NCBI RefSeq assembly: GCF_017893945.1
Contig: NZ_CP054257.1
Location: 1,922,001-1,986,000, forward strand
Direction of reading: 5' to 3'
DNA: 64,000 nt
Source: Treponema parvum
GTDB lineage: Bacteria > Spirochaetota > Spirochaetia > Treponematales > Treponemataceae
Of the stretch, positions 35,312 to 44,002 are shown piece after piece (position 1 is the stretch's first letter; each line of letters begins with the position of its first letter). A program made the translations under genes and the position numbers. The notes beneath the pieces were generated by a model, which made no database searches, was not told where the DNA came from, and worked only from the letters and a program-made list of their open reading frames with translations.

Positions 35312-36109
35312 TCAGCCCAATATCATCCTGTCGTTGGCAAAGCCGCCGCCGCTCACGGTTTCGAATTTTTTAAGAAGATCCGCAACTTCAAGTTTTTTCT
35401 TTTCTTCCCCGCGAACATCGTAAATTATACGGCCTTCATTCATCATGATAAGCCTGTTTCCTAAACGTATAGCGTCTCGCATATTGTGCGTAACCATAAA
35501 CGCGGTAAGTTTATCTTCCAAAATAAAGGACTCCGTAAGTTCCAAAACCTTGCGAGCGGTCTTAGGGTCAAGGGCGGCGGTGTGTTCGTCAAGCAAGAGA
35601 AGTTTCGGCCGCTGCAAGGTAGCCATAAGAAGCGTAAGCGCCTGTCTTTGGCCGCCGGACAAAAGACCTACCTTATTTTTCATTCGGCTTTCAAGCCCCA
35701 GCCCCAAAAGAGAAAGCTTTTCTTTGTACAAATTGCGTTCGCTCGATCGTATTCCCCAAGCAAGACCGCATCTTTTTCCGCGGCGCATGGCCATCGCAAG
35801 GTTCTCTTCGATCTCCATATTGGCGGCCGTTCCCATCATAGGATCCTGAAAAACACGGCCGAGATATTTCGCCCTTATATGCTCCTTTACCACGGTTATA
35901 TCAATACCGTCAAGAATTATGGATCCGGAATCCGCAAAATGGACTCCCGCTATGAGATTAAGAAGCGTAGACTTGCCTGCCCCGTTGCCGCCGATCACGG
36001 TAACAAAATCTCCGTCTTCAATCGTGAGGTTTATTCCGCTAAGCGCGTTTTTTTCGGTGATCGTTCCTTTTCCGAAAGTTTTTGAAACATCTTTAAGAAC
36101 AAGCATCAC
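35312..36109 (-). CDS. ABC transporter ATP-binding protein (TrpZ-like)
   Basis: Energises the importer encoded by the two upstream genes. The 265-residue product has Walker A GGNGAGKSTLLN, a Q-loop near RVFQDP, signature LLSGGQRQALTLLMA, Walker B LLLLDEHTAALD and the switch His in FMVTHNMRDA. It overlaps the permease gene by 4 bases. The set resembles the TrpXYZ-type importers for aromatic amino acids; the substrate is inferred, not shown. The region between this gene and glyQS (35064-35311) holds AT-rich sequence with no feature I can support. Confidence 0.93.
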   Translation of the reverse strand: MMLVLKDVSKTFGKGTITEKNALSGINLTIEDGDFVTVIGGNGAGKSTLLNLIAGVHFADSGSIILDGIDITVVKEHIRAKYLGRVFQDPMMGTAANMEIEENLAMAMRRGKRCGLAWGIRSSERNLYKEKLSLLGLGLESRMKNKVGLLSGGQRQALTLLMATLQRPKLLLLDEHTAALDPKTARKVLELTESFILEDKLTAFMVTHNMRDAIRLGNRLIMMNEGRIIYDVRGEEKKKLEVADLLKKFETVSGGGFANDRMILG

Positions 36110-37020
36110 ATACCCTCCTGCGAGGGGGAGATATTCTTTGCGCGCTTTTTTACATTAGAGCCTATAACCGGAAGAGCAAGAGACGAGGCGACTATAACGG
36201 CCGTGAGGAGCTTGAGGTCCGTAGATTTAAGGCCGAGCTGCAAAACTACCGCAATTATGATTCTGTACACAACGGAACCGAGCACGACGGAAATCAAATA
36301 ACTGTAAAATGAAATATGCCGTCCTCGCAAAACTTCGCCAATGATAATGGAAGCGAGCCCTATCACTATTGTTCCGGTTCCCATACCTACGTCGGCATAT
36401 CCCTGACTTTGCGCTACAAGCGCGCCGGAAAGAGAAACCAAACCGTTGGCAATCATAAGCCCGAGAATTTTCATCAAATCCGTGTCTATGCCGAGCGCGC
36501 GCACCATATTTTCATTGTTTCCGGTTGCCCGTATGGCGCTGCCTATTTCGGTGCCGAAAAACCAGTATATTATTCCGATGATGAAAATACAAAAAATTAT
36601 TCCGACCAATAACGACGCCGTATTCGGAGAAAGGCCGAACTTTTCCTGCAGACCGTTCATAATCGTAGGAACCCCTATGATCGGAGTGTTCGCCCTGCCC
36701 ATGATACGGATGTTGATCGAATACAAGGCTATCATGGAAAGAATACCCGAAAGTATAACGGGAATTTTCAATTTGGTGTGCAACAGTCCCGTGCAAAGCC
36801 CTGTGATCATTCCAACGGCAAACACAAATACAAGCGAAAACAGCGGATTCATTCCCCGCACGATCAAAACCGCAGTTACCGCCCCGCCGGTGGCAAAGCT
36901 GCCGTCAACCGTCATGTCAGCTATGTTAAGAATTCTAAAAGTTAGAAGGACCCCCAGAGTCATAATTCCCCATAGAACGCCCTGGGCGACAGCCCCCTGC
37001 ATTGCAAGTAAGATTCCCAT
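36106..37020 (-). CDS. ABC transporter permease (TrpY-like, BPD_transp_2 type)
   Basis: Inner-membrane channel subunit. The 304-residue product has about 8-9 hydrophobic segments and motifs of branched-chain/sugar-type permeases (ADMTVDGSFATGGAVTAVLI and GTEIGSAIRATGNNENMVRALG, the EAA-like cytoplasmic loop). ATG with AGGA upstream; its end overlaps the ATPase gene by 4 bases. The binding-protein gene is 228 bases upstream in the same direction, with two hairpins in the gap (TTTTTGCGAT / ATCGCAAAAA near 37087-37110 and AACAAACGC / GCGTTTGTT near 37143-37163). These may adjust expression of the subunits. Confidence 0.92.
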   Translation of the reverse strand: MGILLAMQGAVAQGVLWGIMTLGVLLTFRILNIADMTVDGSFATGGAVTAVLIVRGMNPLFSLVFVFAVGMITGLCTGLLHTKLKIPVILSGILSMIALYSINIRIMGRANTPIIGVPTIMNGLQEKFGLSPNTASLLVGIIFCIFIIGIIYWFFGTEIGSAIRATGNNENMVRALGIDTDLMKILGLMIANGLVSLSGALVAQSQGYADVGMGTGTIVIGLASIIIGEVLRGRHISFYSYLISVVLGSVVYRIIIAVVLQLGLKSTDLKLLTAVIVASSLALPVIGSNVKKRAKNISPSQEGM

Positions 37021-37248
37021 ATCGTATCCTGTTTATAGAGACAAATTTAAAACTAATTAGCCCTAACTTTTAATTTTCGGGCGGCTTTTTGCGATAAAAT
37101 CGCAAAAACCAGGCTTTTCGGGGCTACGGCTTTCGCCTCCGAACAAACGCATAGCGTTTGTTTTCGCTCCGCTCACCCCTACAATCCTTGCCGCATTTGC
37201 CGCACACGGAAAATTTTGCGGCCTCTGAAAAGCGCCGTTCGGCAAAGA

Positions 37249-38202
37249 CTACTTTAAATCCGCAGGAACGGTTATTCCTATTTTCTTGGCAGTCTCTTGA
37301 TTTATTTTAAGATCGCATACTGAAAGATACTGAATCGGCATTTCATCGGGCTTTTTCCCGTTTTTTAAAATATCTACGGCCATCGAAGCAGTCTGCTTGC
37401 CGAGTTCATAATAATTTATTCCGTAAGTGGCAAGCCCTCCGGCGTCGACCATTCCTTCTTCCCCGCAGATAGTGGGAATTTTATTTTGGTTTGCAACCAT
37501 CGCAACGGTCGCCATTCCCGCAGAGACCATATTGTCCGTAGGAATGTAGATCACGTCAACCTTTCCTGCAAGACTTTGCGCTACCTGCTGAATTTCATTT
37601 GAATTTGAAACCGTCCCGTCAATGTATTTCAATCCGAGTTCATCGCAGGCGGCTTTTGCAATGGCAATTTGAAAGAAAGAATTCTGTTCGTTTGAAGAAT
37701 ACATCATACCGACGGTCTTTGCGTCGGGCACAAATTTTTTAATCAGTTCCATTTGGGCTGCGCACGGAGTAAGATCGGACGTTCCCGTCACATTAGTGCC
37801 GGGAGAAGCGTTCGACTTTACAAGCTTTGCGCTTTCAGGATCCGTTACGGCCGTCACCAAAATCGGGATGGTCTTTGTCAGATTCGCTACGGCTTGCGCG
37901 GCGGGGGTCGCGATGGCAAGGATCAAATCATCTTTGTCGTTGATAAGTTTTTGCGCAATGGTTACGCAGTTGGCCTGTTCCCCCTGCGCGTTATGATGAT
38001 CGATTTTTATATTCCGTCCGTCGACAAAACCGGCCTCTGAAAGTCCGTCGACGAATCCCTTATAAGAAGCGTCAAGAGCCGGATGTTCCACAAGCTGAAT
38101 TATACCTATTTTGATCACTTTTTCACCGGAAGAAGCCTTGCAGCCGGCCGCAAATAAAAGTACCGCAGCGGCTAAGCAAACTAACGAAATCTTTTTTTTC
38201 AT
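37249..38202 (-). CDS. ABC transporter substrate-binding lipoprotein (ABC_sub_bind family, TrpX-like)
   Basis: Captures the substrate for the downstream permease and ATPase. ATG at 38202 is chosen because GGGGAG lies 5 bases upstream; a GTG two codons earlier would overlap it. The 317-residue product has a lipoprotein signal peptide (lipobox near FAAGC) and ABC_sub_bind motifs (KVIKIGIIQLVEHPALDAS, ILAIATPAAQAVANLTKTIP, VTAVTDPESAKLV, GMMYSSNEQNS). The family in streptococci includes the tryptophan importer TrpX. Own promoter at 38320-38349 with a leader of about 110 bases. Confidence 0.9.
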   Translation of the reverse strand: MKKKISLVCLAAAVLLFAAGCKASSGEKVIKIGIIQLVEHPALDASYKGFVDGLSEAGFVDGRNIKIDHHNAQGEQANCVTIAQKLINDKDDLILAIATPAAQAVANLTKTIPILVTAVTDPESAKLVKSNASPGTNVTGTSDLTPCAAQMELIKKFVPDAKTVGMMYSSNEQNSFFQIAIAKAACDELGLKYIDGTVSNSNEIQQVAQSLAGKVDVIYIPTDNMVSAGMATVAMVANQNKIPTICGEEGMVDAGGLATYGINYYELGKQTASMAVDILKNGKKPDEMPIQYLSVCDLKINQETAKKIGITVPADLK

Positions 38203-38319
38203 ATACACTCCCCTTACCGCGCTTCAGAGGCGGCTTTTATACTCTATTTAAAATTGTGCCTTAAAATTGCGTCGCCGAAAAGGTTTTAACCATTCAAGGC
38301 TTAATCGAAGCCTATAATA

Positions 38320-38349
38320 ACTATACATGAATGAAAAAGCCTGCGTCAA
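38320..38349 (-). promoter_or_regulatory. promoter of the TrpX-like transporter operon
   Basis: Minus strand: TTGACG, 18-base spacer with TG before TATAGT. An AGGCTT / AAGCCT stem lies at the start of the leader. No T-box or tryptophan-rich leader peptide was recognised. Confidence 0.7.
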
Positions 38350-38454
38350 TAAGACGGCCGACATACAAGGCACAGGCAGACTCCTGACGTTGCGCGGAAA
38401 ACTTTGCGCTTTGTGTCCGTTGCAAGTCGCCGGCCGCACCTGCCGCGGGAGAGC

Positions 38455-39546
38455 TTAAAACGACGACGGAATAAAATCTATCCCCGAAGTTTCTTCAAAG
38501 CCGAACATCAAATTCATATTCTGCACGGCCTGCCCCGAAGCGCCTTTGACCATATTGTCAAGGGTCGAAATTATTTCAAGCATCTTTGAATCGTTTACGG
38601 TATAGACTTGAATGTCGCAAAAATTGGTAAAACGCACGTTTTTGCTTTGCGGATCCGTGCCGGGCGGCAGAATGCGCACAAATGGTTCCTTTGCAAAAAA
38701 ATCCCTGTACATATTACGTACGACGTCTGCAGCGCCTATGTCCGCAGTCTTTGCCTGAAGCGCGATGCGTTCCGAAGCCGGCACGGTAAAATTTGCATAA
38801 ACGGTGCTTACGATACCGCGGCTCATAGGCACAAGATGCGGAGTAAAAATTATGTTTACTTCTTTGTTTGCGGCAAAAGAACAATTACGCTCGATTTCAG
38901 GCTTGTGCCGGTGAGAGCCTATTTTATAAGCGCTTAGCGATTCGCCGCAGGATGAAAAATTATTCGTATCCGTAGGAGTCCGTCCTGAACCGGTAACCCC
39001 GCTCTTGCTGTCAACAATTACGGCCGAAGTATCGATAATACCCGCCTTTAAAGCGGGTAGCAGAGCCAGCGTGGCCGACGTTACATAACAGCCCGGATTG
39101 CCGATGATCCTGGCGTTTTTTATTTCCTCCCTGTTCATTTCGGGAAGTCCGTAAACGCTTTCTTTATGCACTTCAGGAAATTTCCAGTCTTCTTTATACC
39201 ATTTTTTAAAAGTCGCTTCATCAGTTCCGAATCTGAAATCGGCGCTGAGATCTATAAGTTTTTTTCCGTTTTTCACACAGTAGTCGGCATGTTTTTCGGC
39301 AATTCCGTGCGGCAAGGCCGTAAACACTACGTCGGATCTTTCCGCAACTTCTTCGGGAGTGAGCAAAAGTCCGTCCGTCTTATTCTTATACTGCCTTATA
39401 AGCGCCGGATACACATCCGTTAAATTTTTGCCTTCAAAGTTCACGGAACCCGTAAATATTTTTTCAACTTCAGGATGGCCTAAAAGAATACGGACAAGTT
39501 CTATTCCCGCATAGCCTGTTGCTCCGATAACGCCTGCCTTTATCAT
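38455..39546 (-). CDS. argC: N-acetyl-gamma-glutamyl-phosphate reductase
   Basis: NADPH-dependent enzyme making N-acetylglutamate semialdehyde, third step of arginine synthesis from glutamate. The 363-residue product has the nucleotide-binding start AGVIGATGYAGIELVRILLG, the catalytic-cysteine motif IGNPGCYVT (about residue 150), and SSCGESLSAYKIGSHRHKPE in the substrate region. Shine-Dalgarno AAGGGG precedes the ATG; promoter at 39565-39592. No argJ, argB or argD is adjacent. No good ARG box was found at its promoter, unlike argR and argG. Confidence 0.95.
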   Translation of the reverse strand: MIKAGVIGATGYAGIELVRILLGHPEVEKIFTGSVNFEGKNLTDVYPALIRQYKNKTDGLLLTPEEVAERSDVVFTALPHGIAEKHADYCVKNGKKLIDLSADFRFGTDEATFKKWYKEDWKFPEVHKESVYGLPEMNREEIKNARIIGNPGCYVTSATLALLPALKAGIIDTSAVIVDSKSGVTGSGRTPTDTNNFSSCGESLSAYKIGSHRHKPEIERNCSFAANKEVNIIFTPHLVPMSRGIVSTVYANFTVPASERIALQAKTADIGAADVVRNMYRDFFAKEPFVRILPPGTDPQSKNVRFTNFCDIQVYTVNDSKMLEIISTLDNMVKGASGQAVQNMNLMFGFEETSGIDFIPSSF

Positions 39547-39564
39547 TGTTTCCCCTTCGCTTCA

Positions 39565-39592
39565 AACATATCATGCATATTGGAAAAATCAA
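39565..39592 (-). promoter_or_regulatory. promoter of argC
   Basis: Minus strand: TTGATT, 16-base spacer, TATGTT. A dyad ATATTG-GAAAAAT-CAATAT (39577-39595) overlaps the -35 and lies 5 bases from the -35 of the divergent TPR gene. Confidence 0.55.
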
Positions 39593-39599
39593 TATCACC

Positions 39600-39628
39600 T
39601 TGAAACGGAAGCAGGGTAATGTTACACT
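39600..39628 (+). promoter_or_regulatory. promoter of the TPR lipoprotein gene (leaderless arrangement)
   Basis: TTGAAA, 17-base spacer, TACACT; 6 bases separate the -10 from the ATG at 39635 and there is no Shine-Dalgarno. Confidence 0.65.
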
Positions 39629-39634
39629 ACCGTC

Positions 39635-40060
39635 ATGAAACTTGCAATATTTAACAAAAAAATCACTATGTGCATTGCGGCGGCCGCGGCGTTTTTTCTG
39701 ACCGCAGCGTGCAGATCGACGCCCGTTATCATAGACAGTTCGATGACTTCGCAAGAATTGATACAAAAAGGTCAGGATTCTTATCAAAACGGAAAGTACA
39801 AGGCCGCATTTAAATATTACCAGGCCGTTATCGACATGTACGGCAGCGACAGCGCTTCCTATGTGGAAGCCAGATACGAAATAGGTCACCTTTATATGAA
39901 GAAAAAGGATTACAAGTCGGCAAAACCTATATTTGAAGAGATAGTAGAGATTTTTAAAAACTCTATTCCGGGCACGCTCCCTGCGGCGTATAACAAACTT
40001 GCCGAAATCGAGCTTGCAAAAATCCCGGTTAAAGCCGCTCCTTCGGAAAAAACACAATAA
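39635..40060 (+). CDS. TPR-containing lipoprotein
   Basis: The 141-residue product has a lipoprotein signal peptide with lipobox LTAAC (Cys about residue 26) and two or three TPR-like repeats (QKGQDSYQNGKYKAAFKYYQ, EARYEIGHLYMKKKDYKSA and AYNKLAEIELAKI), recalling a short BamD-like or YfiO-like scaffold. A role in envelope protein interaction is inferred. It is followed after 7 bases by the rarA fusion gene and probably shares its transcript. The promoter predicts a leaderless mRNA. Confidence 0.82.
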   Translation: MKLAIFNKKITMCIAAAAAFFLTAACRSTPVIIDSSMTSQELIQKGQDSYQNGKYKAAFKYYQAVIDMYGSDSASYVEARYEIGHLYMKKKDYKSAKPIFEEIVEIFKNSIPGTLPAAYNKLAEIELAKIPVKAAPSEKTQ

Positions 40061-40067
40061 GAATAAT

Positions 40068-42620
40068 ATGTCCGATCTGTTCGACAGCGCAAAAAAAAGC
40101 AAAGAACCGCTTGCATCCCGCATGAGGCCGCGGAATCTTGACGAATATATCGGACAAGATCACATCGTAGGCAAGGGAAGGCTTTTACGAAGAGCGATAG
40201 CGGCGGATCAGCTTTCGTCGGTAATATTTTACGGCCCTCCCGGATCGGGAAAGACGACTCTCGCGCGGGTCATAGCAAATCACACGAAAAGCAATTTTAT
40301 CACACTCAACGCGGTTCTTACGGGAGTTCAGGATATTCGGGTCGCGATAAAACAGGCGGAAGAGTATTACAGATTGTACAACCGCCGCACGATCTTATTC
40401 GTCGACGAAGTTCACCGCTGGAACAAATCTCAGCAAGACGCTCTTTTGCCTTGGGTTGAAAACGGCACTATAATACTCGTGGGAGCGACGACGGAAAATC
40501 CTTTTTTTGAAGTGAATAAGGCGCTCGTAAGCAGAAGCCGAGTGTTTCAGCTAAAGCCTTTGACAAAGGAAGATCTTACACACGCGGCGAAAATGGCGCT
40601 CGAAGATGCGGAACGTGGTTACGGCCACTGGAAGATTCAATTTGAACAGGGAGCATTGGAGCATCTTATCGATACGGCGAACGGAGACGCAAGAAGCCTT
40701 CTCAATGCTCTTGAACTTGCGGTAGAGACCACTCCCGAAAAATGGCAGCCTGAAGCCGATCCTCCGGTTCCGGCATGGGGTTCTACAATATATATCAGCA
40801 AAGAAGCGGCGGAAGAATCCATACAAAAAAAGGTCGTATTGTATGACCGGGACGGGGACTACCACTACGACATAATAAGCGCCTTTATAAAAAGCCTTCG
40901 CGGGCGCGACCCCGACGGCGCCATGTACTGGCTTGCGCGCATGGTAAGAGCGGGAGAAGATCCTGCTTTCATTTTCAGGCGCATGCTTATTTCCGCCTGC
41001 GAAGATACGGGACTCGCCGATCCTAACGCGATTACCGTAGTGGTAAGCTCTGCCGAAGCTTTCGACCGGGTAGGACTTCCTGAAGGGCGGTACCATTTGG
41101 CGCACGCGGCCTTGTATTTGGCAACCGCGCCGAAGTCAAACAGCAGCATGGCGTTCTTTGACGCTCTGGCTTCCGTAGAAAAAGACGGAGCGGAAATTCC
41201 CAATCACTTAAAAGATCCCAGCAGAGACGAAGAGGGCTTCGGACACGGCAAAGGATATTTATATCCGCACGCATACCGCGACCACTGGGTTGCCCAGCAA
41301 TACTTACCCGACGCGCTTGTAGGCCGGATATTTTACACACCGAGCGATCAGGGCTATGAAAAAATAATAAAAAATGACGTGCTTTCGAGGAGGGAACTTC
41401 AGATCGCTTCGATTTTGGGCACAAGCAATGCGCAAAACGCGCCGGCCGCCGATGCGCACACAGAATCTGCATCAGATCATTCCGGCAGGAAATCCGGCGG
41501 AGAAAAAGAAAAACTTTTTAAAGCCGATTTGAACGAATGGTGGATATCAGGTCAGCCTAAAAACGTCAGAAGCAAGAGCGAAGAAAATCTTACATATACC
41601 CCGCCTGACAGCCACAAAGAAACGGCTTTGGACAAGGCCGATATGGCATGGCGGCAGCGGCTGGATTCAAACCGCGCCGAAAACCTGCTCGGTATCCGCG
41701 ACACAATGACGTCTCTTGCAGACCTGTCGCGCCATCACCGCTGCCTGATTTGGGACGCCGACGACGGACTTTTACTTTGGGAAATAGCGCGCAAAACCCC
41801 TGAAGGCGTTACCTGCGGAGTTTGCAGAAATAAAAAAGGAAAGGAAATTCTTGAACAATACGCGCGAACCCTGGACAATCTTGACAAGCCCGTTTTGGAA
41901 TACCGCCCGGAAACGGATCCCCGCGATCCTATAGATCCGAAAGCGTTTAAAGACATTTTTTTACGCTTCCAATACAACGGAGCTATTTTTGACAGAGTTT
42001 TTTTTAGGGATCCTTTTACAAGCGTAAAGGCGATAAAATCCCTTGCGGACTCGTTAAAAGCGCTTTTATCCGGTTCGTCAGATGCCACGGCTTCGCTGAA
42101 TGCCCCGGATGCGTTGAATTCACCGCCGAACGCTTCATCGGGCGGAGAAAAAACGGAAAGTCCGCTGGCGCCCATGTGGAAGGCGATCGTCGCACAGCGT
42201 ATTCCCTGCAGCTCGCAGCACATAGGGAAACTTGTGGAAAGACAGGTTCTCACCTCGTCCGGCGCGGAATCGTTCAGGGAAATTCTTACAAAAATGGAAA
42301 AGGCCGAGACGGAATTCTTTAGCGACAAAGAAAATCCTCTTTTTAACTGGAACGCAGGCACGGTTTCACAGATATTCGGCGAAAGGGGATTCCGCGTAAC
42401 TTCGGATTCCCGCATCATAAGCGAAAAACGCCGCGTTTCACAGCAGGAAATACAAAGCTGGTTTAACGCCGAAAATTCGGCTTACGGTTCTTACATATCA
42501 AATGCAATAGGAAAAGTTGAAGCGGATAAAATAAAAAATCTTCTGGAAACGGCGGCGAAAACGACAATTTTTAACTGGGAAACGGAGACCGCGTTTTTTA
42601 CGATAAGCTCGGATCAATGA
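40068..42620 (+). CDS. rarA: RarA/MgsA ATPase fused to a C-terminal methyltransferase-like domain
   Basis: Start at ATG 40068 (MSDLFDSAKK), since the upstream frame lies within the lipoprotein gene. The 850-residue product has an N-terminal RarA part (about 1-440): Walker A GPPGSGKTTLAR (56-67), Walker B ILFVDEVHR, sensor GATTENPFF and the RarA C-terminal tetramerisation region. A low-complexity linker follows. The second half (about 500-850) looks like a Rossmann-type methyltransferase-like domain (CLIWDADDGLLLWEIARKTP, then FDRVFFRDPF). Such RarA/unknown-domain fusions are known in other phyla. RarA acts at stalled replication forks; the partner domain's job is unknown. Confidence 0.9.
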   Translation: MSDLFDSAKKSKEPLASRMRPRNLDEYIGQDHIVGKGRLLRRAIAADQLSSVIFYGPPGSGKTTLARVIANHTKSNFITLNAVLTGVQDIRVAIKQAEEYYRLYNRRTILFVDEVHRWNKSQQDALLPWVENGTIILVGATTENPFFEVNKALVSRSRVFQLKPLTKEDLTHAAKMALEDAERGYGHWKIQFEQGALEHLIDTANGDARSLLNALELAVETTPEKWQPEADPPVPAWGSTIYISKEAAEESIQKKVVLYDRDGDYHYDIISAFIKSLRGRDPDGAMYWLARMVRAGEDPAFIFRRMLISACEDTGLADPNAITVVVSSAEAFDRVGLPEGRYHLAHAALYLATAPKSNSSMAFFDALASVEKDGAEIPNHLKDPSRDEEGFGHGKGYLYPHAYRDHWVAQQYLPDALVGRIFYTPSDQGYEKIIKNDVLSRRELQIASILGTSNAQNAPAADAHTESASDHSGRKSGGEKEKLFKADLNEWWISGQPKNVRSKSEENLTYTPPDSHKETALDKADMAWRQRLDSNRAENLLGIRDTMTSLADLSRHHRCLIWDADDGLLLWEIARKTPEGVTCGVCRNKKGKEILEQYARTLDNLDKPVLEYRPETDPRDPIDPKAFKDIFLRFQYNGAIFDRVFFRDPFTSVKAIKSLADSLKALLSGSSDATASLNAPDALNSPPNASSGGEKTESPLAPMWKAIVAQRIPCSSQHIGKLVERQVLTSSGAESFREILTKMEKAETEFFSDKENPLFNWNAGTVSQIFGERGFRVTSDSRIISEKRRVSQQEIQSWFNAENSAYGSYISNAIGKVEADKIKNLLETAAKTTIFNWETETAFFTISSDQ

Positions 42621-42850
42621 ACCTTTGCCGCTTGATTAACCGCCGCGTCCATGCCGCAAAAATTTCCCAGGCCAAGTTTGCCCAATCCGCCGCTTCATAA
42701 AGCTCGACCGCGGCATACACAGCAAGTTTGCGGCGAAAACTCGTTAATGAGCGCAGCGAACGGCGTTCCCGCAGAAAACATAACATCATTAGCCGATATT
42801 TTCAAAAGTCGATATTCGGCCTGATTGAAATTTCAGCCTGAAATTTTTAC

Positions 42851-42878
42851 TTGAATTTTCCATTACAAGGCTTATACT
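42851..42878 (+). promoter_or_regulatory. promoter of nudC (leaderless arrangement)
   Basis: TTGAAT, 16-base spacer, TATACT; 7 bases to the ATG at 42886, no Shine-Dalgarno. The rest of the 265-base gap after rarA shows an imperfect GCCGATAT / ATATTCGGC inverted repeat (42792-42820) and no gene. Confidence 0.65.
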
Positions 42879-42885
42879 TAAATTT

Positions 42886-43704
42886 ATGTCAATAATAAGC
42901 AATTCAAATAATTTTATCTGTGAATTCCGTTTTATTTTCCGTGAAAACAACATACTGCTTGAAACGCAAAAAGACGTTCCCCTGCAGGAGCAAATAGCAG
43001 ACGGCTCCATTATGCCGTCGGAAAAGATTTTCAGAAAATGCATTGAATTTCAGGCGGCGGAGGACTGGTTCAGCGAGCCGGAATATGACTTTTCCGCCAT
43101 GCAGCTTGAAAGCTCATCCCCCGCTCCAGCCGGCTGCGAGTTTATTCCGCTGAGAGATTTTTTCAACATGAGCGACGAAAAATCCGTACTGCTTTCCACC
43201 CGAGCGAAGGGACTTCTTGCATGGCGCGAAAAGATGCGTTTTTGCCCGCGCTGTTCTACAAAACTTGCCGACGATCAAGCGATGAGCGCAAAAATTTGCC
43301 CGAAGTGCGGCCACCAGTATTTCCCTCAGATCGAACCTGCCGTCATAGTCTTAGTGAGCGACAAGAATAAATACCTTCTTGTACGGCACGCGCAGCGCAT
43401 CCAAAATCTTTATGCGTGTATTTCAGGTTTTGTTGAAATCGGCGAAACCGCAGAACAAAGCGTCGTACGTGAAGTAAAAGAAGAAAGCGGAGTGGACATA
43501 AAAAATATACGGTATGTAGGAAGCCAGTCGTGGCCGTTTCCCGATCAGCTTATGCTTGCATTCCGCGCCGAATATGCCGGCGGAGAAATAAAAATACAAC
43601 CGGAAGAAATAAGCGAAGCCGCGTGGTTTGACAAAGACGATTTGCCGACCATTCCGAAGCCCGGCTCAGTTGCGCACAATCTCATAACGGGCGTGTTCGG
43701 ATAA
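42886..43704 (+). CDS. nudC: NAD(+)/NADH pyrophosphatase (Nudix)
   Basis: Hydrolyses NAD(H) and can remove NAD caps from RNA. The 272-residue product has an N-terminal domain, a four-Cys zinc ribbon (FCPRCSTK and CPKCGHQYFP), a Nudix box at about 181-203 (GFVEIGETAEQSVVREVKEE, then SG) and the NudC-specific motif SQSWPFPDQLM (usual SQPWPFPxS/QLM). Length and domain order are typical. The gene appears monocistronic with a leaderless-type promoter. Confidence 0.95.
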   Translation: MSIISNSNNFICEFRFIFRENNILLETQKDVPLQEQIADGSIMPSEKIFRKCIEFQAAEDWFSEPEYDFSAMQLESSSPAPAGCEFIPLRDFFNMSDEKSVLLSTRAKGLLAWREKMRFCPRCSTKLADDQAMSAKICPKCGHQYFPQIEPAVIVLVSDKNKYLLVRHAQRIQNLYACISGFVEIGETAEQSVVREVKEESGVDIKNIRYVGSQSWPFPDQLMLAFRAEYAGGEIKIQPEEISEAAWFDKDDLPTIPKPGSVAHNLITGVFG

Positions 43705-43847
43705 CCGGGAACCTTCGCGGCATCTGCCGGCCGAGCGCCTGCCGGCCACACATTCTCCCGCGGCAGCTTTCAATATCTGTTGCCTCGCACGGCCGACTAG
43801 ATGCCTGTCGCCCGCCGCTATCTATCCGCGCGATATCCGCCGCTATC

Positions 43848-43876
43848 TTGCAACTTTTTGCAAAATTCGCTAGATT
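43848..43876 (+). promoter_or_regulatory. promoter of argG
   Basis: TTGCAA, 17-base spacer, TAGATT; start predicted near 43883 inside the ARG-box-like site. Confidence 0.55.
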
Positions 43877-43880
43877 ATTA

Positions 43881-43894
43881 TGCATAAATATACA
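43881..43894. promoter_or_regulatory. ARG-box-like operator at argG
   Basis: TGCATAAATATACA fits 12 of 14 positions of the ArgR box TGAATWWWWATTCA and overlaps the predicted start, a position suited to repression by the ArgR encoded at 15707-16177. Confidence 0.5.
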
Positions 43895-43942
43895 ATTTTA
43901 ACGGCAACGCATTTATTTAGGGATTATGCGCTCACGCGTATG

Positions 43943-43986
43943 AATTGCCCAGTTCCTAAATCTGAAGATTTATTCGCTGTGCAATT
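43943..43986 (+). repeat. hairpin module D abutting the argG ribosome-binding site
   Basis: AATTGC / GCAATT outer arms and TAAATC / GATTTA inner arms. It is preceded by a degenerate GCGC palindrome and followed within 4 bases by GGAAGG, the Shine-Dalgarno of argG. Confidence 0.85.
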
Positions 43987-44002
43987 TTAAGGAAGGAATT
44001 TT

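Larger units (their letters stand above)
43705..44002. other. 298-base region upstream of argG
   Basis: The left part (43705-43840) is GC-rich with repeated CCGCCGCTATC-like words and no gene. The right part holds the argG promoter, an ARG-box-like site and a module-D hairpin that abuts the ribosome-binding site. Confidence 0.65.

Noticed and set aside
39577..39595. ATATTG-GAAAAAT-CAATAT at argC as an ARG box.
   Set aside because: It does not fit the TGAAT-W4-ATTCA form; kept only as an unassigned dyad within the argC promoter entry.
41735..42418. A 227-codon minus-strand open frame inside the rarA fusion gene.
   Set aside because: It lies fully opposite a well-supported gene, has no initiation signals and no recognisable domain.
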